A stretch of DNA of 22,585 nucleotides from Stramenopiles sp. TOSAG23-3 (GCA_900128585.1 LT642333.1:1-22585); one strand, 5' to 3'; counted from the stretch's first letter, positions 1 through 9,528 are shown. Numbers and translations: made by a program. The notes: generated by a model from the letters alone, not told the origin.

Positions 1-1155
1 TCAAAAGGAAACAAAAGGATAAAGTATTATAACCGAAAACTCTTCGCGCTTCGCGAGAAACAACAATTGTCAGCCATTCGCTGGCAAGTTTTTCCTCCTT
101 AAGAGAGAGAAAACGAAAAGATATTTGCGCGGTTTTTCTGGAATAAAACCCGGCCGCTATAGAAGAAGACGTAGTGCTCGACTTGTTAGCACCAGTACAA
201 AGGACTCATTCGAAGCGCCGCACCGCAACCGACTGGAAGGTTATCTTTAGAGACTTGTCCTGCAAAACGAAAAACTGCATGCGATGGAAGAGAGTTTTAT
301 AATATATATCTTATCGATAATAAAATTATTATTAAGCAAAAACTGATTCTTTATTATTAATCTTTAGCTAAGGTAGATACCACACCCCACAGCTAAATAA
401 TACCATTTACACAATTACAGCTAATCGCTACGCTACGTCACACAAAAAGTATAATACGTCAAGTATTTAAAATTAAATCATAAATAGTATAATAAAACTA
501 TCACTAGGTTTTTTTTTTAATTAAATCTTTATAATACTACAACAATATAAACATACTAGCGATATAATTTGTTTTTTTTTAAATCTGTATTACATTAGAC
601 GACTATCTACCATCATCAAGTCTCCTCGTATTCTAAAATAACTAGACGACTACGAGTAAATAAATACGTCGTAGACTAAATAACAACCAGGATTTATAAT
701 TACACCTATTTATTATCTGCCTGGTAAACCAAACCCTTCCCTTTTTATTCATTTTATATTGTTGATAATTAGTCTACGTAATACCGTACGGTCCTGTACT
801 GACTGGAATTAAATATTAATATACCGACGGTACTTCTTCTTTTTTTGTGCGTGTGAAGTTGGTACTTGATGCTCTGTCCTGTTATATTGTGTGTTTTTTA
901 AAAGACATTTGTAGTCTCTATGCCAGTGCTACGAGGCGTATAGATGTTGTCGTCTTCTTGAAGAAAAAAAAGAAAATTCTTCGTGGTTCTCTTCTTTTTT
1001 CCGTATTTTATTTTATGATATATAATACCAAGGTACGACGAGGAACTCGCGTATTTTTTTCAGGAAATTTGAAGTTTAGCTCTTTCCCCCCCTCCTTTTT
1101 CTTTTAAAAATTCTATAATGTTACCATACCACTAAAGAAATTGGCTACCTCACCT
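1..1155. other. Intergenic region, possible exon edge at 23-249
   Basis: No recognisable gene. Bases 1-290 are clearly richer in G and C than the AT-rich stretch that follows. Plus-strand frame 2 stays open from 23 to a TAG near 249, giving a basic peptide with no Met. It could be the last exon of a gene entering from the left, a 5' flank of a leftward gene, or chance. Bases 300-1150 are AT-rich with T and A runs and hold two copies of the intergenic word TAGACGACTA (around 596 and 643). The open stretch at 847-1107 begins with GTG and is low complexity, so it is not called as a gene. Confidence 0.4.
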
Positions 1156-2695
1156 TTACAGCTGAGCAGCACATCGTTCACAACTACAGGTAAACCCATA
1201 ATCTCTTAGCTTTTCCCGACGTTCACTGTATGACAAACTGGAGTCAATGTATGAAAATGAAATTTCGTCCCCCTTCTTAATATTTTTGATTGTTTTCACA
1301 ATCGCCTGCAGAGCGTTCGATTCCTCATCCCAGAGAATTTCAGCGTTTGGGTTGCACGAATGGTTCATGCAGCATATCACTGTAAACAATGCAGTGCCAT
1401 CCAAGGGCGGGAAGTAAGCTTCTAGGTTAATGCTATTAATGTCAGCTGGTATGTGGCCCTCCTGTGACTGGTCAAGCTCGTCCTCAACCTCCACTCGCAT
1501 GCTTTCCACGGTGCCCTGTGCCCTGTTCTTGTTGTCCTCCTGCTCCGCTTGTTGCCCATCGTCACCAGCGTTCTCTTCGAAGTCTTCCCCTTCCTCTTCG
1601 TCCCACATACCGTTGGCTTCAATTTCGGCCAGCAAAGGCCTAAGGGTGAAAAATGTAATAAGTTGTGTTAGAATTGTAAAAGGATAAGAATCATGATCAA
1701 ACTTACAACAATTTGCCCAACAGTCCACTCTCCACGGATTGCCCTGCGGCGACGCCCTGCCCTTTCGGCACTGGTGCATTGACGTCTGCCATCTTTGCCT
1801 CTATTCCAAGTGCGACGAGTGACTTTCGACGAATGCCTAAATTATTTTGCTCAAACATACCGATGATTGAGCCGTAATAATCAACGTTAAATAGCTCGTC
1901 AAACTCCTTATCTGAGATTTGCACCGGGCTACAATTGGACAGAATAGCCTGTCGGAGAAGATGAAAGGATTCCATTGATAACTCATACAATGTATTTGCC
2001 AGCATATTTTTTTCTTCCAGTACCTCGCTTTCATCACCGGCTGTGTTTGACGGCCACACCACATCCCACCATTTGTTTTGCACAAAGCGTTTAAACGCCT
2101 CTTTGGACCTTTTTGGGTCCTTCTTGTATCTCATAATAATGCTCGTCACAACCTGTGCAGCCAAAATAAATATTTCGTTCGTCTCCATAGCATGTAGCTT
2201 GAACTGAATTATGGGGTGCTCTCTTGAACTCTCGCCATCGATTGGGCCGGTGCACAAAATAGCATGGCCATTTCTTGCATTATCATTTCCTTGGCATTCT
2301 GAAGAACAGTATATTTCCCCGCAAGAGCAAACTACATGAGATGGGGGTCGTTTGATGTCCTCTTCGCCAAGAAGTGTCCAGCTCTGCTCGTACTTTAAAT
2401 AGTCTAAACGGTTTATTTTCCTCTGCAATAAATCAATCTGTTGCTCCAGGGTGCCAATATTGCACTTACAATAGTGGCACACCACGACATCAAATTTATT
2501 GTCCAAACTCTGCATGGCCACAAGGGGCGATTCTCTATGGATCAACACGCCCTTCGAGATATCACTGGTCGCCACAATAATTTTTCCTTTGCTCTTGGTC
2601 TTCACAACTTGAAAGCAGGATCCCACGTCCGCAGCGTTGAGTTTGTCCGAGTAGTAGTCCACCGCTTCGCCACCACCAACCGCCAAGGACGCCAT
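1156..2695 (-). CDS. SET/MYND protein methyltransferase, ATXR2/SMYD5-like (two exons)
   Basis: Predicted protein-lysine methyltransferase of the SMYD5/plant ATXR2 type, 490 aa, joined from 1707-2695 and 1156-1639 across a 67-nt intron. The N-terminal half-SET lies at about residues 25-62 (motif ESPLVAM). Next comes a Cys-rich MYND-like zinc region with C73, C76 and C78, then C123, C125, C130, C134, H144 and C148. The catalytic SET core is C-terminal: NHSCNPN at 422-428, GDEISFSYID at 453-462 and post-SET CSCERC at 481-486. An acidic, Glu/Asp-rich insert spans about 341-395. The open frame extends upstream to 2728 only through a TTG, so the first ATG at 2695 is taken as the start. The SET core and closing zinc Cys are intact, so activity is plausible. 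The family assignment rests on the SET and post-SET motifs; the substrate cannot be read from the sequence. The neighbouring LRR gene is divergent. Confidence 0.85.
1640..1706 (-). other. Spliceosomal intron, 67 nt
   Basis: On the minus strand the donor reads GTAAGT and the acceptor is a pyrimidine-rich stretch ending in CCCTTAG. Removing it (phase 2) joins two frames that each end or start in non-family sequence and restores a continuous SMYD-type protein through GLLGKLLPLLAEIEANG. The interior is AT-rich. It is the only intron I can support in the window. Confidence 0.9.
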
Positions 2696-3434
2696 ACTAT
2701 GTACGTGCGCACTCGTTGGTACGATCAAGATAAACGATTCTCTGCAATTAAAGAGTTCCCGTTCAACATCTACGCCTTTTCACCACTTTCATTCAATAAT
2801 TCGTGGATATCCAGCAGAAGACCAAGGCAGCATGTAAATTGGAGTTGTTTAATTTTCATTAAAAAAATCAATAATTAATACATCGTAAACTAATTTCGCC
2901 ACAACAACAACGACATTCTTCTTCATCATCATCAAATCATCATCATCATTTTTTTTTTTTTTACATGTGTGATGTAGCTAATTTTATTATTATCGGTACG
3001 AGTACGACTATTGGAACTATGGAAAAACCGGCACAATAATAAAAAATAAAAAAATAATAATCAACAACAAAGATAATTATTTTTCTCATCATCATTGGTT
3101 CTTGTTGTGTTAAGTCGTACGCGTACACACTAGACGACTATTACTAGAACTGACTAGTCTAATAATAGTCGTCTAGAACTAAGAAGCTATTTTATATAAT
3201 ACGGATAATATGTGTGTATGATGGTTTAAATTATTATTATTTGTACGTAATTAGCTAGTTATTTATAGGTAATCGAAACTCGAAACTCGTGTTCTTGCTT
3301 ACCCTATACATAGCAAGCAAGTTGAAAACCAAAGAACTAGAAACTAATGGAAAGGCAACGATGCACGGTCGACTTACTAGACTTCTAGACAAGCGTCGCC
3401 TTTTGAGTTGCCAGCGAATCGGGCGGGTAGATGA
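2696..3434. promoter_or_regulatory. Divergent intergenic region with microsatellite and hairpin
   Basis: This is the head-to-head gap between the methyltransferase and LRR genes, so it must hold both promoters. It contains a CAT/poly-T microsatellite near 2922-2962, AT-rich DNA, and a perfect 14-base inverted repeat at 3130-3143 and 3163-3176 (arms CTAGACGACTATTA, 19-base loop). I cannot assign a TATA box or start site with confidence. A short upstream ORF at 3431-3445 overlaps the LRR start. Confidence 0.45.
3130..3176. repeat. Perfect inverted repeat (14-bp arms)
   Basis: Arms CTAGACGACTATTA and TAATAGTCGTCTAG are exact reverse complements separated by 19 bases, so a stem-loop or cruciform is possible. 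The core TAGACGACTA also occurs elsewhere in intergenic DNA of this window (about 596, 643, 8213 and, reversed, 22487). Confidence 0.8.
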
Positions 3435-4937
3435 ATGGATCTTGACGCTCTCTTGGACAATGAAAAGGAAGGCGACACGCCACCCTTCACGTACAGTCCA
3501 ACGTCGTTGAGTGAATTGTGTGCGACAGAGGTGGCAAGATTAGTTGTTTTGGACAGACGAAAAATGTGCAAAATTTTAAATCGGTTGCCCTGGGGGATAG
3601 TGAGGATTGTGCTCATGCGTCTCCCTGGAGATGTCGTGTTTTACTACCAGGTTATGTGTAACGAATACCATTTTGACCTTTTTGATTGGGAGTGTATCTG
3701 GAGCATTAAATACAACGAGACATTACGCACCACAAAAGAATTGAACGAGGATAGACTGGAGCCCTCTGACTCATGGAGCTCGGGTATGATCCCGCTTTTA
3801 CCACGTTCGTTAGATGGCTTCTACGTAGACATGAAAAAAGAATCTTGGGCCAATAGAGAAAAGCCATCTGAGCATTTTGCCACCTTCGTTAAAGAGATGA
3901 AACGTATAATTAGTTGCATGCGTGGAGTGCGGCAAAAGCCTGCTTCCCCACTGAAGAAGAAAAATGCGAAACAATTAGTATCGTCCCGCAAGTCCAAGTC
4001 TAGAGCCAAAGGTTCCGCTGATCGCAGCTTTAATAAGTCCGAACGAGGATTGCTGAAGCCAACGTCCAAACGGACTTCCTTGCCACCAATCGCAAAGCGG
4101 AAGAAAACCCAAAAAAAACCTCCAAAGCCGTCAAAGTCTGCTGGAGTACTGCCGGCGAAGAAATACAATTTCTGCGTACCGCTGGTGTTTGGGTGCAATG
4201 CAACAGAGGTGGCCCTGAACTTTTTTTTCCCTTTCCAAAATATACTAGAAAGTCTGTGGAAAAACGAGGTGCGACCCCCATTTATTGGAGAAAATTCCCT
4301 CGTTAACTTGACTCTTCGGGGCGCCTCAATAGATAATGGTTTGGTGTCGCGTATTTGCCAACAGCACAAGTTGCTGCAGAAGTTAGACCTTACAACCCAG
4401 GACTGTAGATGTACAGGCAGCGATGCACTGCTTTCCATAGCAAACCATCTGCATAAACTAAAAGAGCTTCGCTTAGGATGCTGGCCAGAAGATGCTGTAA
4501 ATTTTGAATCAATAGATGCCTTCTGCAATGTTCTTCAATCCGAACAAGGAATGCTGTTGCCCCCGAGGGATGAAGCTCGTGCAGCAAAGTCGGCTGCTAG
4601 AAAGATAAGGCAAACGTGCAAGGTGTATTCGTCTTCGTTAATCCATTTAGATTTGTCTAATTGCCTGGGGGTCAATTCAAGCGCACTTAATACAATTTTT
4701 TCAAAAAACCCAGGGATTCTAGACATGTGCGTTTTCGGGTGTTACATGTTGACCAGCGAATCACTTTTCGGGATGACCAACCCCGACTGTCGCCTTGTTC
4801 GCTTAAATTATAGCGGTGCATACAAACTCACTGATCAAGAGTTTGTTCGCCCACTATTAAGTGTTCACCCGGATATTGTATTTTACAACAGCCCGAACGA
4901 GTTCGGTGATTACGTTACCACCAAGAAAAGTTTCTAA
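3435..4937 (+). CDS. BC-box/elongin-A-like leucine-rich repeat protein, likely E3 substrate receptor
   Basis: 500 aa. Residues 24-95 fit the elongin-A/VHL-box pattern: a BC-box-like helix starting SLSELCATEVARLVV, then LPWGIVRIVLMRLPGDVVFYY and an aromatic closing stretch, where families of this kind bind elongin C or an F-box-type adaptor. A Lys/Arg/Ser-rich disordered linker follows (about 165-242). The rest is leucine-rich repeats of the F-box/LRR type: NLTLRGASIDNGL (291-303), KLDLTTQDCRCTG (316-328), ELRLGCW (344-350), HLDLSNCLGVNSSALN (404-419) and RLNYSGAYKLTDQEF (456-470). Inference: a substrate receptor of a cullin-RING ubiquitin ligase, comparable to ZYG11/LRR1 or F-box/LRR proteins. 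An in-frame TGA sits just before the ATG, so 3435 is the first possible start. A degenerate F-box is the main alternative reading of the N-terminus. Confidence 0.65.
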   Translation: MDLDALLDNEKEGDTPPFTYSPTSLSELCATEVARLVVLDRRKMCKILNRLPWGIVRIVLMRLPGDVVFYYQVMCNEYHFDLFDWECIWSIKYNETLRTTKELNEDRLEPSDSWSSGMIPLLPRSLDGFYVDMKKESWANREKPSEHFATFVKEMKRIISCMRGVRQKPASPLKKKNAKQLVSSRKSKSRAKGSADRSFNKSERGLLKPTSKRTSLPPIAKRKKTQKKPPKPSKSAGVLPAKKYNFCVPLVFGCNATEVALNFFFPFQNILESLWKNEVRPPFIGENSLVNLTLRGASIDNGLVSRICQQHKLLQKLDLTTQDCRCTGSDALLSIANHLHKLKELRLGCWPEDAVNFESIDAFCNVLQSEQGMLLPPRDEARAAKSAARKIRQTCKVYSSSLIHLDLSNCLGVNSSALNTIFSKNPGILDMCVFGCYMLTSESLFGMTNPDCRLVRLNYSGAYKLTDQEFVRPLLSVHPDIVFYNSPNEFGDYVTTKKSF

Positions 4938-5010
4938 AAAATATTAATTACGAAAAACCTAATTCAGTTTATCTTAAATAGCAGCCAATTATATAGTATA
5001 ATAACAAAAA

Positions 5011-5094
5011 AACAAATTATATAGTATGTTTTAAGAAGTCAAAAAAAAGTTAATATCATAAGAAGTCAAAAAAGAAAAGAAAAAAGAAGGTAAA
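5011..5094. repeat. Direct repeat, left copy
   Basis: The stretch AACAAATTATATAGTATG...TTTTAAG followed by a purine-rich block recurs at 6008-6064. The purine block is identical over 31 bases (5064-5094 and 6034-6064). The pair flanks about 0.9 kb containing the gene relic and repeat blocks, like terminal direct repeats or a local duplication. Confidence 0.75.
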
Positions 5095-5552
5095 ACCGTT
5101 CAAGAACCCAAACTCCTCCTTGTTCCAGAATAAGACTATCATAAAATTGTTTGAGACAGCGGCTATTATTGTTTTGCAGATGCCTGGATCTATCTCAAAA
5201 CTTATTATGATGATCATAATGATGAATTTCTTTCAAGTCGTACATACATAAACCTGCGTAAATGTATCTTCTAAAGATCCAAGACTACCAAGAGTATCAT
5301 GGATTTTCCACTTCAGGGCGTATTCGTATTCATCATTCAAACTATCACCTGATTGGTCTCTTCGAAAAACATGAACGTCATTTCCGATTGTATTGATTTC
5401 CCTTGCACGACCACAAGAAGTTCGTAGGTGCCCCCGGCAGGCTCGGTTGCTGCCCCATAGGCTACGTTTACATGTTGTGATAATCCGCCCAATAGAGCGT
5501 CTACCGGCACGTCGTCCGACACGGTAACAAAAGGCAATAAATGATGATCCAT
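5056..5552 (-). pseudogene. Decayed protein-coding relic, family unknown
   Basis: An island of higher GC within AT-rich repeats. From an ATG at 5552 a protein-like frame (starting MDHHLLPFVTV, with a strand-like stretch GGTYELLVVVQG) runs until about 5345. The coding-looking sequence then continues one frame over (DEYEYALKWKIHDTLG) to a TGA at 5233, beyond which that second frame stays open to 5056. This looks like one old gene fragment broken by a frameshift and a stop. A spliced reading is possible (GTGATA donor and TTTAG acceptor, 78 nt) but the donor is poor. No family is recognised. The repeat block at 5562-5656 abuts its 5' end, so it may have been captured by or inserted next to the element. 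Confidence 0.35.
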
Positions 5553-6007
5553 GGTACTTCTTCATGTACCGCGAATGTAAATCTGCTCCTTTTGTCCATT
5601 AAATGTTTACGTTCCTTCATATACTGCAAACTTATCTCTGCTCCTGTGATTTTACTATTTTATATTAAGTATGTAACTTTAATTATAAAAAATTAATATT
5701 ACGATAGTATGCTTTAAGACTCTCATTTTATTTTATATCAATTAAAACAAGATAATTGGCTGTTATATTTAAGTAATTAAAATTAATGTACTGCGAACTG
5801 AACTCTAGATTTAGACATTCAAGGTTTACATATATCAATTACAATTTCAGTTTTCCAACTCTAATCCTAACTTGATGTTTTCTTTCGTTGGTTGTCAATC
5901 ACTGAGAGGAGTTATATTCCAATGAACAATTACTACCAAGTGTCAAGATGTTTCTTTTCTTGGTATCATAAAGGTAATCTGTAATCAACAAACATATGAT
6001 ATATCAA

Positions 6008-6064
6008 AACAAATTATAGTATCATATGTTTTAAGTCAAAAAAGAAAAGAAAAAAGAAGGTAAA
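6008..6064. repeat. Direct repeat, right copy
   Basis: Second copy of the 5011-5094 repeat, sharing AACAAATTATAGTAT-like sequence, TATGTTTTAAG and an identical 31-base purine-rich block. It is shorter because the internal 'AAGTTAATATCATAAG' segment of the left copy is absent. Confidence 0.75.
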
Positions 6065-6299
6065 TCATATTCTAAAAGTAAATGCTGCTTCCACATTTAG
6101 TATCTTGCTATTATTATAGGACATTACCGTAGTAAAATTAATGTTATACGAAGGTATTATTTACGAAAACAAAACAATCATTATGCCTGCATGGAGTACA
6201 TCTGAGAATGATAGTCAAGACTCCTCGTAAGCGACAAGACCTGTATCATACGAAATGATCCCTTATTTCGCGCTGACCTCGGATCCATGATGAGTTAAA

Positions 6300-7844
6300 T
6301 TATAATCCCGACGCCTTTTTGCACGTATTTACTCGACCCACACTAGTGCAGCAATGGAACCCATTTCCACACACGCAATTCCCAGATTCACTATTTTTCA
6401 AGGAAAACATTTGCAAGGCCGTCGAAACTGCAGAGCTCTCGTGTTTTGACCAAGTGCACCATGTTTTATCCGACTGCGAGGTGGTGCAATCGTCTTTAGT
6501 TTTGTGCTGGCTGCAATCGTGTTTGTCATTGCTACCGGGGGCAGAGTACCCATTCTTTTTCGTGCACACCACCGCTGGATCTTTTGCCACAGCCTTGTAG
6601 TGTCGTACCTCTTCTGAAAAAGTGTACTTTTGGCCCTGCTCAATCTTGCAGGGTTTGCTACGGGGACCTTCGGTGCCAAAGCGCACTGCCTCTGCTTCTC
6701 CCCGTGTTACACTAGTTAAGCAGTACACCCAATCCACAAAATCTCCATCGTTGCATTTAGCTTTTCCTTTGGATTTGTCGATGTTGCAGATTGTTTCAAT
6801 GGCTGTGTTTATCAAGTCGTTTTTCGATTCTACGCAACTCTTGTCTCCTTCCTCCTCTTCCTCCTTCGTCGGGTTTCCAGGCGATACCCTGGAGGGGCCT
6901 TCGCTGTCATCGAGGAGTGTATAGCTCAGACACTTGGAACAATCCGCCCGAGTTCCACCGTAACAACGCCCGTCGTGGTCGGTAGTTAAAGTCTCGTCCT
7001 CGAGCGCTGTCTTAATGATAGGAAGAATGATGTCCCTCCATTCTTTCTTTCCTGGGACTACTTGGCAACCTTTTGACCAATTCTTTACTTTTGTTGGAGT
7101 GTAACCATATCCTTTCTTTAAAATCGTCGAATGAAAGTTCAACGCCCATGATTTGGTCGCTGTTGGGTTGCCTGATGCACTTTCTTGAAGGCGATACACA
7201 GATGAAGTTGGCCCCGTTGAGTGACGTTCCAACAACCACTGGTCGACTCCCATACATTTCAGCGCTGGGTACCCGTTGTGGTCTCCCATGCAATATTTAT
7301 TCAAGTACTGGCCTGGTTTCATCACAGAGGTTTTGCTTGAGGACATCAGCGCGTGGCCCGGCAAGGTTGTCATTGCTGTAGTGTAGTGTCGATAGACATC
7401 CAGTTCACTGCAGTGCCAGACCAAATGCAACTCATCGTCAAACTTGTTTGTAAATACATCTTTCCAGCACGAATCGTCCGTCTTTCCCTTTGGGCAAATG
7501 CCAAGTGGGCTGTTCTTGCGAACACCAATGATGTTAACATCCCCGTCCTTGGTCCTAATTTTCATCCCATCAGTGTCACGGACTCTTTCTAATATGAGAG
7601 GGATCTTTTTGGACTCTTCGATCCCATCCTCGACGGGGAGAGCTTTGTCACACAGCCCTTTCTTAAGCGACTCAATACCTCGTTTCCTTGTGTCCCCCCA
7701 CTTAAACCCATCTGTAGTTGACCATGATTTCCCTCCCCTAACCATCGTGTACGTGTACTGGTGGGGATCCCGCAACAGCGTTGCTGCACTGCTTGCAAAC
7801 AACAAGCAGGTCACCACGACAGATGGCTGTCCAAACCGTGTCAT
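6300..7844 (-). CDS. Secreted protein with L,D-transpeptidase-like (YkuD-type) domain
   Basis: 514 aa from the first ATG at 7844; the frame extends to 7886 only through a GTG. The N-terminus is a signal peptide (VVVTCLLFASSAATLL, residues 9-24). Residues about 80-280 match a pattern known from bacterial and phage L,D-transpeptidase-like proteins: an IIGVRKNS...TNKFDDELHLV strand pair, MKPGQY (175-180), GDHNGYPAL (187-195), LNFHS with H238, and NWSKGCQVV with C260. This His plus Ser-x-Gly-Cys arrangement is the catalytic signature that cross-links or trims peptidoglycan in the family. The C-terminal half is Cys-rich with an acidic stretch (about 326-333) and ends in a cluster of Cys (490-508), suggesting an extracellular disulphide-bonded protein. 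Inference: horizontally acquired catalytic domain, perhaps acting on bacterial walls outside the cell or in a food vacuole. Activity is not shown by sequence alone. Confidence 0.6.
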   Translation of the reverse strand: MTRFGQPSVVVTCLLFASSAATLLRDPHQYTYTMVRGGKSWSTTDGFKWGDTRKRGIESLKKGLCDKALPVEDGIEESKKIPLILERVRDTDGMKIRTKDGDVNIIGVRKNSPLGICPKGKTDDSCWKDVFTNKFDDELHLVWHCSELDVYRHYTTAMTTLPGHALMSSSKTSVMKPGQYLNKYCMGDHNGYPALKCMGVDQWLLERHSTGPTSSVYRLQESASGNPTATKSWALNFHSTILKKGYGYTPTKVKNWSKGCQVVPGKKEWRDIILPIIKTALEDETLTTDHDGRCYGGTRADCSKCLSYTLLDDSEGPSRVSPGNPTKEEEEEGDKSCVESKNDLINTAIETICNIDKSKGKAKCNDGDFVDWVYCLTSVTRGEAEAVRFGTEGPRSKPCKIEQGQKYTFSEEVRHYKAVAKDPAVVCTKKNGYSAPGSNDKHDCSQHKTKDDCTTSQSDKTWCTWSKHESSAVSTALQMFSLKNSESGNCVCGNGFHCCTSVGRVNTCKKASGL

Positions 7845-8334
7845 GTTTGGATGGCTTCTCAATGTTCCTTTGCTTATTAAATTCACGCGATCGCTTGTTC
7901 ACAAACAGTCAGTTTGATTTCCTGTTCAATAAAGTGTATATTGGTTTGTTTTCTATTTCATACAATGAGTAGAAAATCTATAGTTTCGATCATTTGACTT
8001 CTTTTTCAATATATTATTCCTCGTATTATTTATGACTGAATTGTTCTTCCCCTAAAGGAAATATACATTAAGAATAGGGCAATAATAGTACATATATTTC
8101 ATTTTACAGGTAAGAGTATACAAGTATATTTATCCCCCCCCTTTTATGAAAATCATAACAACTTATAAAATTTCTCATACTTTCTTCTTCTACTAACATA
8201 TTCGTCTATTTTTAGACGACTAAGTAGATACGTAGATAATAGAATCCCGGAAGGGGTCATTTCATTGATAGGATAAGTAACTGTACTTGACGTGTATACT
8301 ATTTATTATTTTGTAATTCTGAAGTATGCGTTTT
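7845..8334. other. Intergenic region between two minus-strand genes
   Basis: AT-rich DNA of about 490 bases, between the start of the L,D-transpeptidase-like gene and the end of the RING gene. It has a C7 homopolymer near 8135 and one TAGACGACTA word at about 8213. It must contain the promoter of the L,D-transpeptidase-like gene and the 3' end of the RING gene. No other feature is seen. Confidence 0.5.
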
Positions 8335-9528
8335 CTAAAATCCTATCTCATACAGAGTTCCTTGGGTTAGCATAAAAATGATGGGATTCCATACAATCAG
8401 ATAGCGAAGGGCATCCAAGAGCTGAGCCCAAACGAGGGACTGCGATTCCCACGGCGTCATGCCCAGAACGGACCGAATGTTCACCTTGTCGCCACAGTTT
8501 GGGCACGTATGGTTCTTCCCTACAATAACCCACCCTCGTAGACAAAATTCGTGAAATTCATGACCACATTTCAGTTTAACGATACGCTCTTCTCGGGTTA
8601 TAGAGCGCTGCTCATGGTTATGAAGGCTGTCATCTGCAAAGTCTTGGCCTTCGATCAAGGCCTCAGTGTCCACACCTAGTTGCCCTGCACACAGAGCACA
8701 CATGTTCGTAGGAAGCATACGTTGGGGCTCGTCGTCGTCTTTCTTCGAGTACCCGAGGGCTTGTTTCATCCGCCACGCACACAGCTCAGCGCAGTCGCGC
8801 CCGAGCAAACCGAAGTATAGCCCATAAAACAGTACTATTGTTGCATGGCCGCTGAAAGAACGTGGCAAAAACAGTGCAGCCCGGATACCGAGGAACTCAA
8901 GAATGACTCCCACGTACCCCCCGACGCTCATCACGTAGCAAATTTTATAAAGCCGGAAAAACCATGTATATACGCGCCTCGGTGTTTTCACGTCCAGCGG
9001 GTTTCTCGTTGCTAACCAGACGTGATAGCCGGTACAAGCCAGGAACATGGCCCATACAGCGACAAAACGCCAAAAGTGAAAATAATCAGCAAAGATGAAG
9101 GGGAACAGCAGCAACCCCGCTAAAGTGGTTTGCTGGTAGGAATAGTAGTGCGTTTTTCTCCACGTCCACAGTAAAACTTGGGCAACAACCATTACGAACA
9201 GCAAAAACATAAACACGAACGGGGCTCGCTTTCGGCGTGTGCGGAAACGCTCGAGTCGTTCAAGTTGTTCTTTCGTCAGTTTTGATTCCTCGTGAAAACG
9301 ACCCGCATGGTGCGGAAATTTTCCCTGGGTTTTCTTTATATTATGATGCAGTCCGACAGTTGCATTTATTCTTCTGGAATCGACCTTCTTCCCCAAAACT
9401 GTTTCTCCCGCAACAATGTCTACACTATAAAGCGCACACGCGCAGAAAGAGAACGCCAGTAAACATCCCAGCCGCCGCAAGTTTAAACTTCGGACCATTT
9501 TTCTCACCTTGCCTCCCACCCTTTCCAT
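8335..9528 (-). CDS. Multi-pass RING-H2 ubiquitin ligase, RNF121/RNF175-like
   Basis: 397 aa. The C-terminal RING-H2 has C277, C280, C321, H323, H326, C329, C342 and C345 (MCALC...LKCGHEFHEFCLRGW...HTCPNCGDKV). It is followed by the tail PWESQSLVWAQLLDALRYLIVWNPIIF, which is characteristic of RNF121/RNF175, Golgi/ER membrane E3 ligases. Before the RING come a putative signal or anchor segment (about 20-40), a charged lumenal stretch (LTKEQLERLERFRTRRKR) and about five hydrophobic helices between residues 102 and 245. This domain order and length are normal for the family, although an N-terminal signal segment followed by a 60-residue extension is somewhat long. An alternative start is M11 (9498), which has a better Kozak context (A at -3, G at +4) and leaves a cleaner signal peptide. 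All zinc ligands are present. Confidence 0.9.
   Translation of the reverse strand: MERVGGKVRKMVRSLNLRRLGCLLAFSFCACALYSVDIVAGETVLGKKVDSRRINATVGLHHNIKKTQGKFPHHAGRFHEESKLTKEQLERLERFRTRRKRAPFVFMFLLFVMVVAQVLLWTWRKTHYYSYQQTTLAGLLLFPFIFADYFHFWRFVAVWAMFLACTGYHVWLATRNPLDVKTPRRVYTWFFRLYKICYVMSVGGYVGVILEFLGIRAALFLPRSFSGHATIVLFYGLYFGLLGRDCAELCAWRMKQALGYSKKDDDEPQRMLPTNMCALCAGQLGVDTEALIEGQDFADDSLHNHEQRSITREERIVKLKCGHEFHEFCLRGWVIVGKNHTCPNCGDKVNIRSVLGMTPWESQSLVWAQLLDALRYLIVWNPIIFMLTQGTLYEIGF

Larger units (their letters stand above)
4938..6299. repeat. Repeat-rich convergent gap (repeat cluster A)
   Basis: Gap between the 3' ends of the LRR and L,D-transpeptidase-like genes. It holds members of the dispersed repeat family also found at 15274-15700 and 19201-19826. 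Block 5562-5656 is an inverted match to 15442-15540. Block 5705-5828 includes AAAACAAGATAATTGGCTGT and matches both other clusters. Block 6191-6216 is a 26-base exact match to 15386-15411 and 19401-19426. A partial copy of the 20-base word lies at about 4973-4990. The order of blocks differs from the other clusters, so the region is rearranged or nested. Confidence 0.75.

Noticed and set aside
847-1107. 86-codon plus-strand open frame
   Set aside because: It starts with GTG, is rich in Phe/Lys/Ser from low-complexity tracts and lies in AT-rich DNA. It does not look like a protein.
2441-2878. 145-codon plus-strand open frame
   Set aside because: Mostly antisense to the first exon of the methyltransferase gene; a shadow frame with no family features.
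3821-4528. 235-codon minus-strand open frame
   Set aside because: Antisense shadow of the LRR gene; its Phe-rich translation follows from the Lys-rich linker on the other strand.
5011-6064. LTR retrotransposon
   Set aside because: Direct repeats are only about 60-85 bases, and no reverse transcriptase, integrase or primer-binding site is seen between them.
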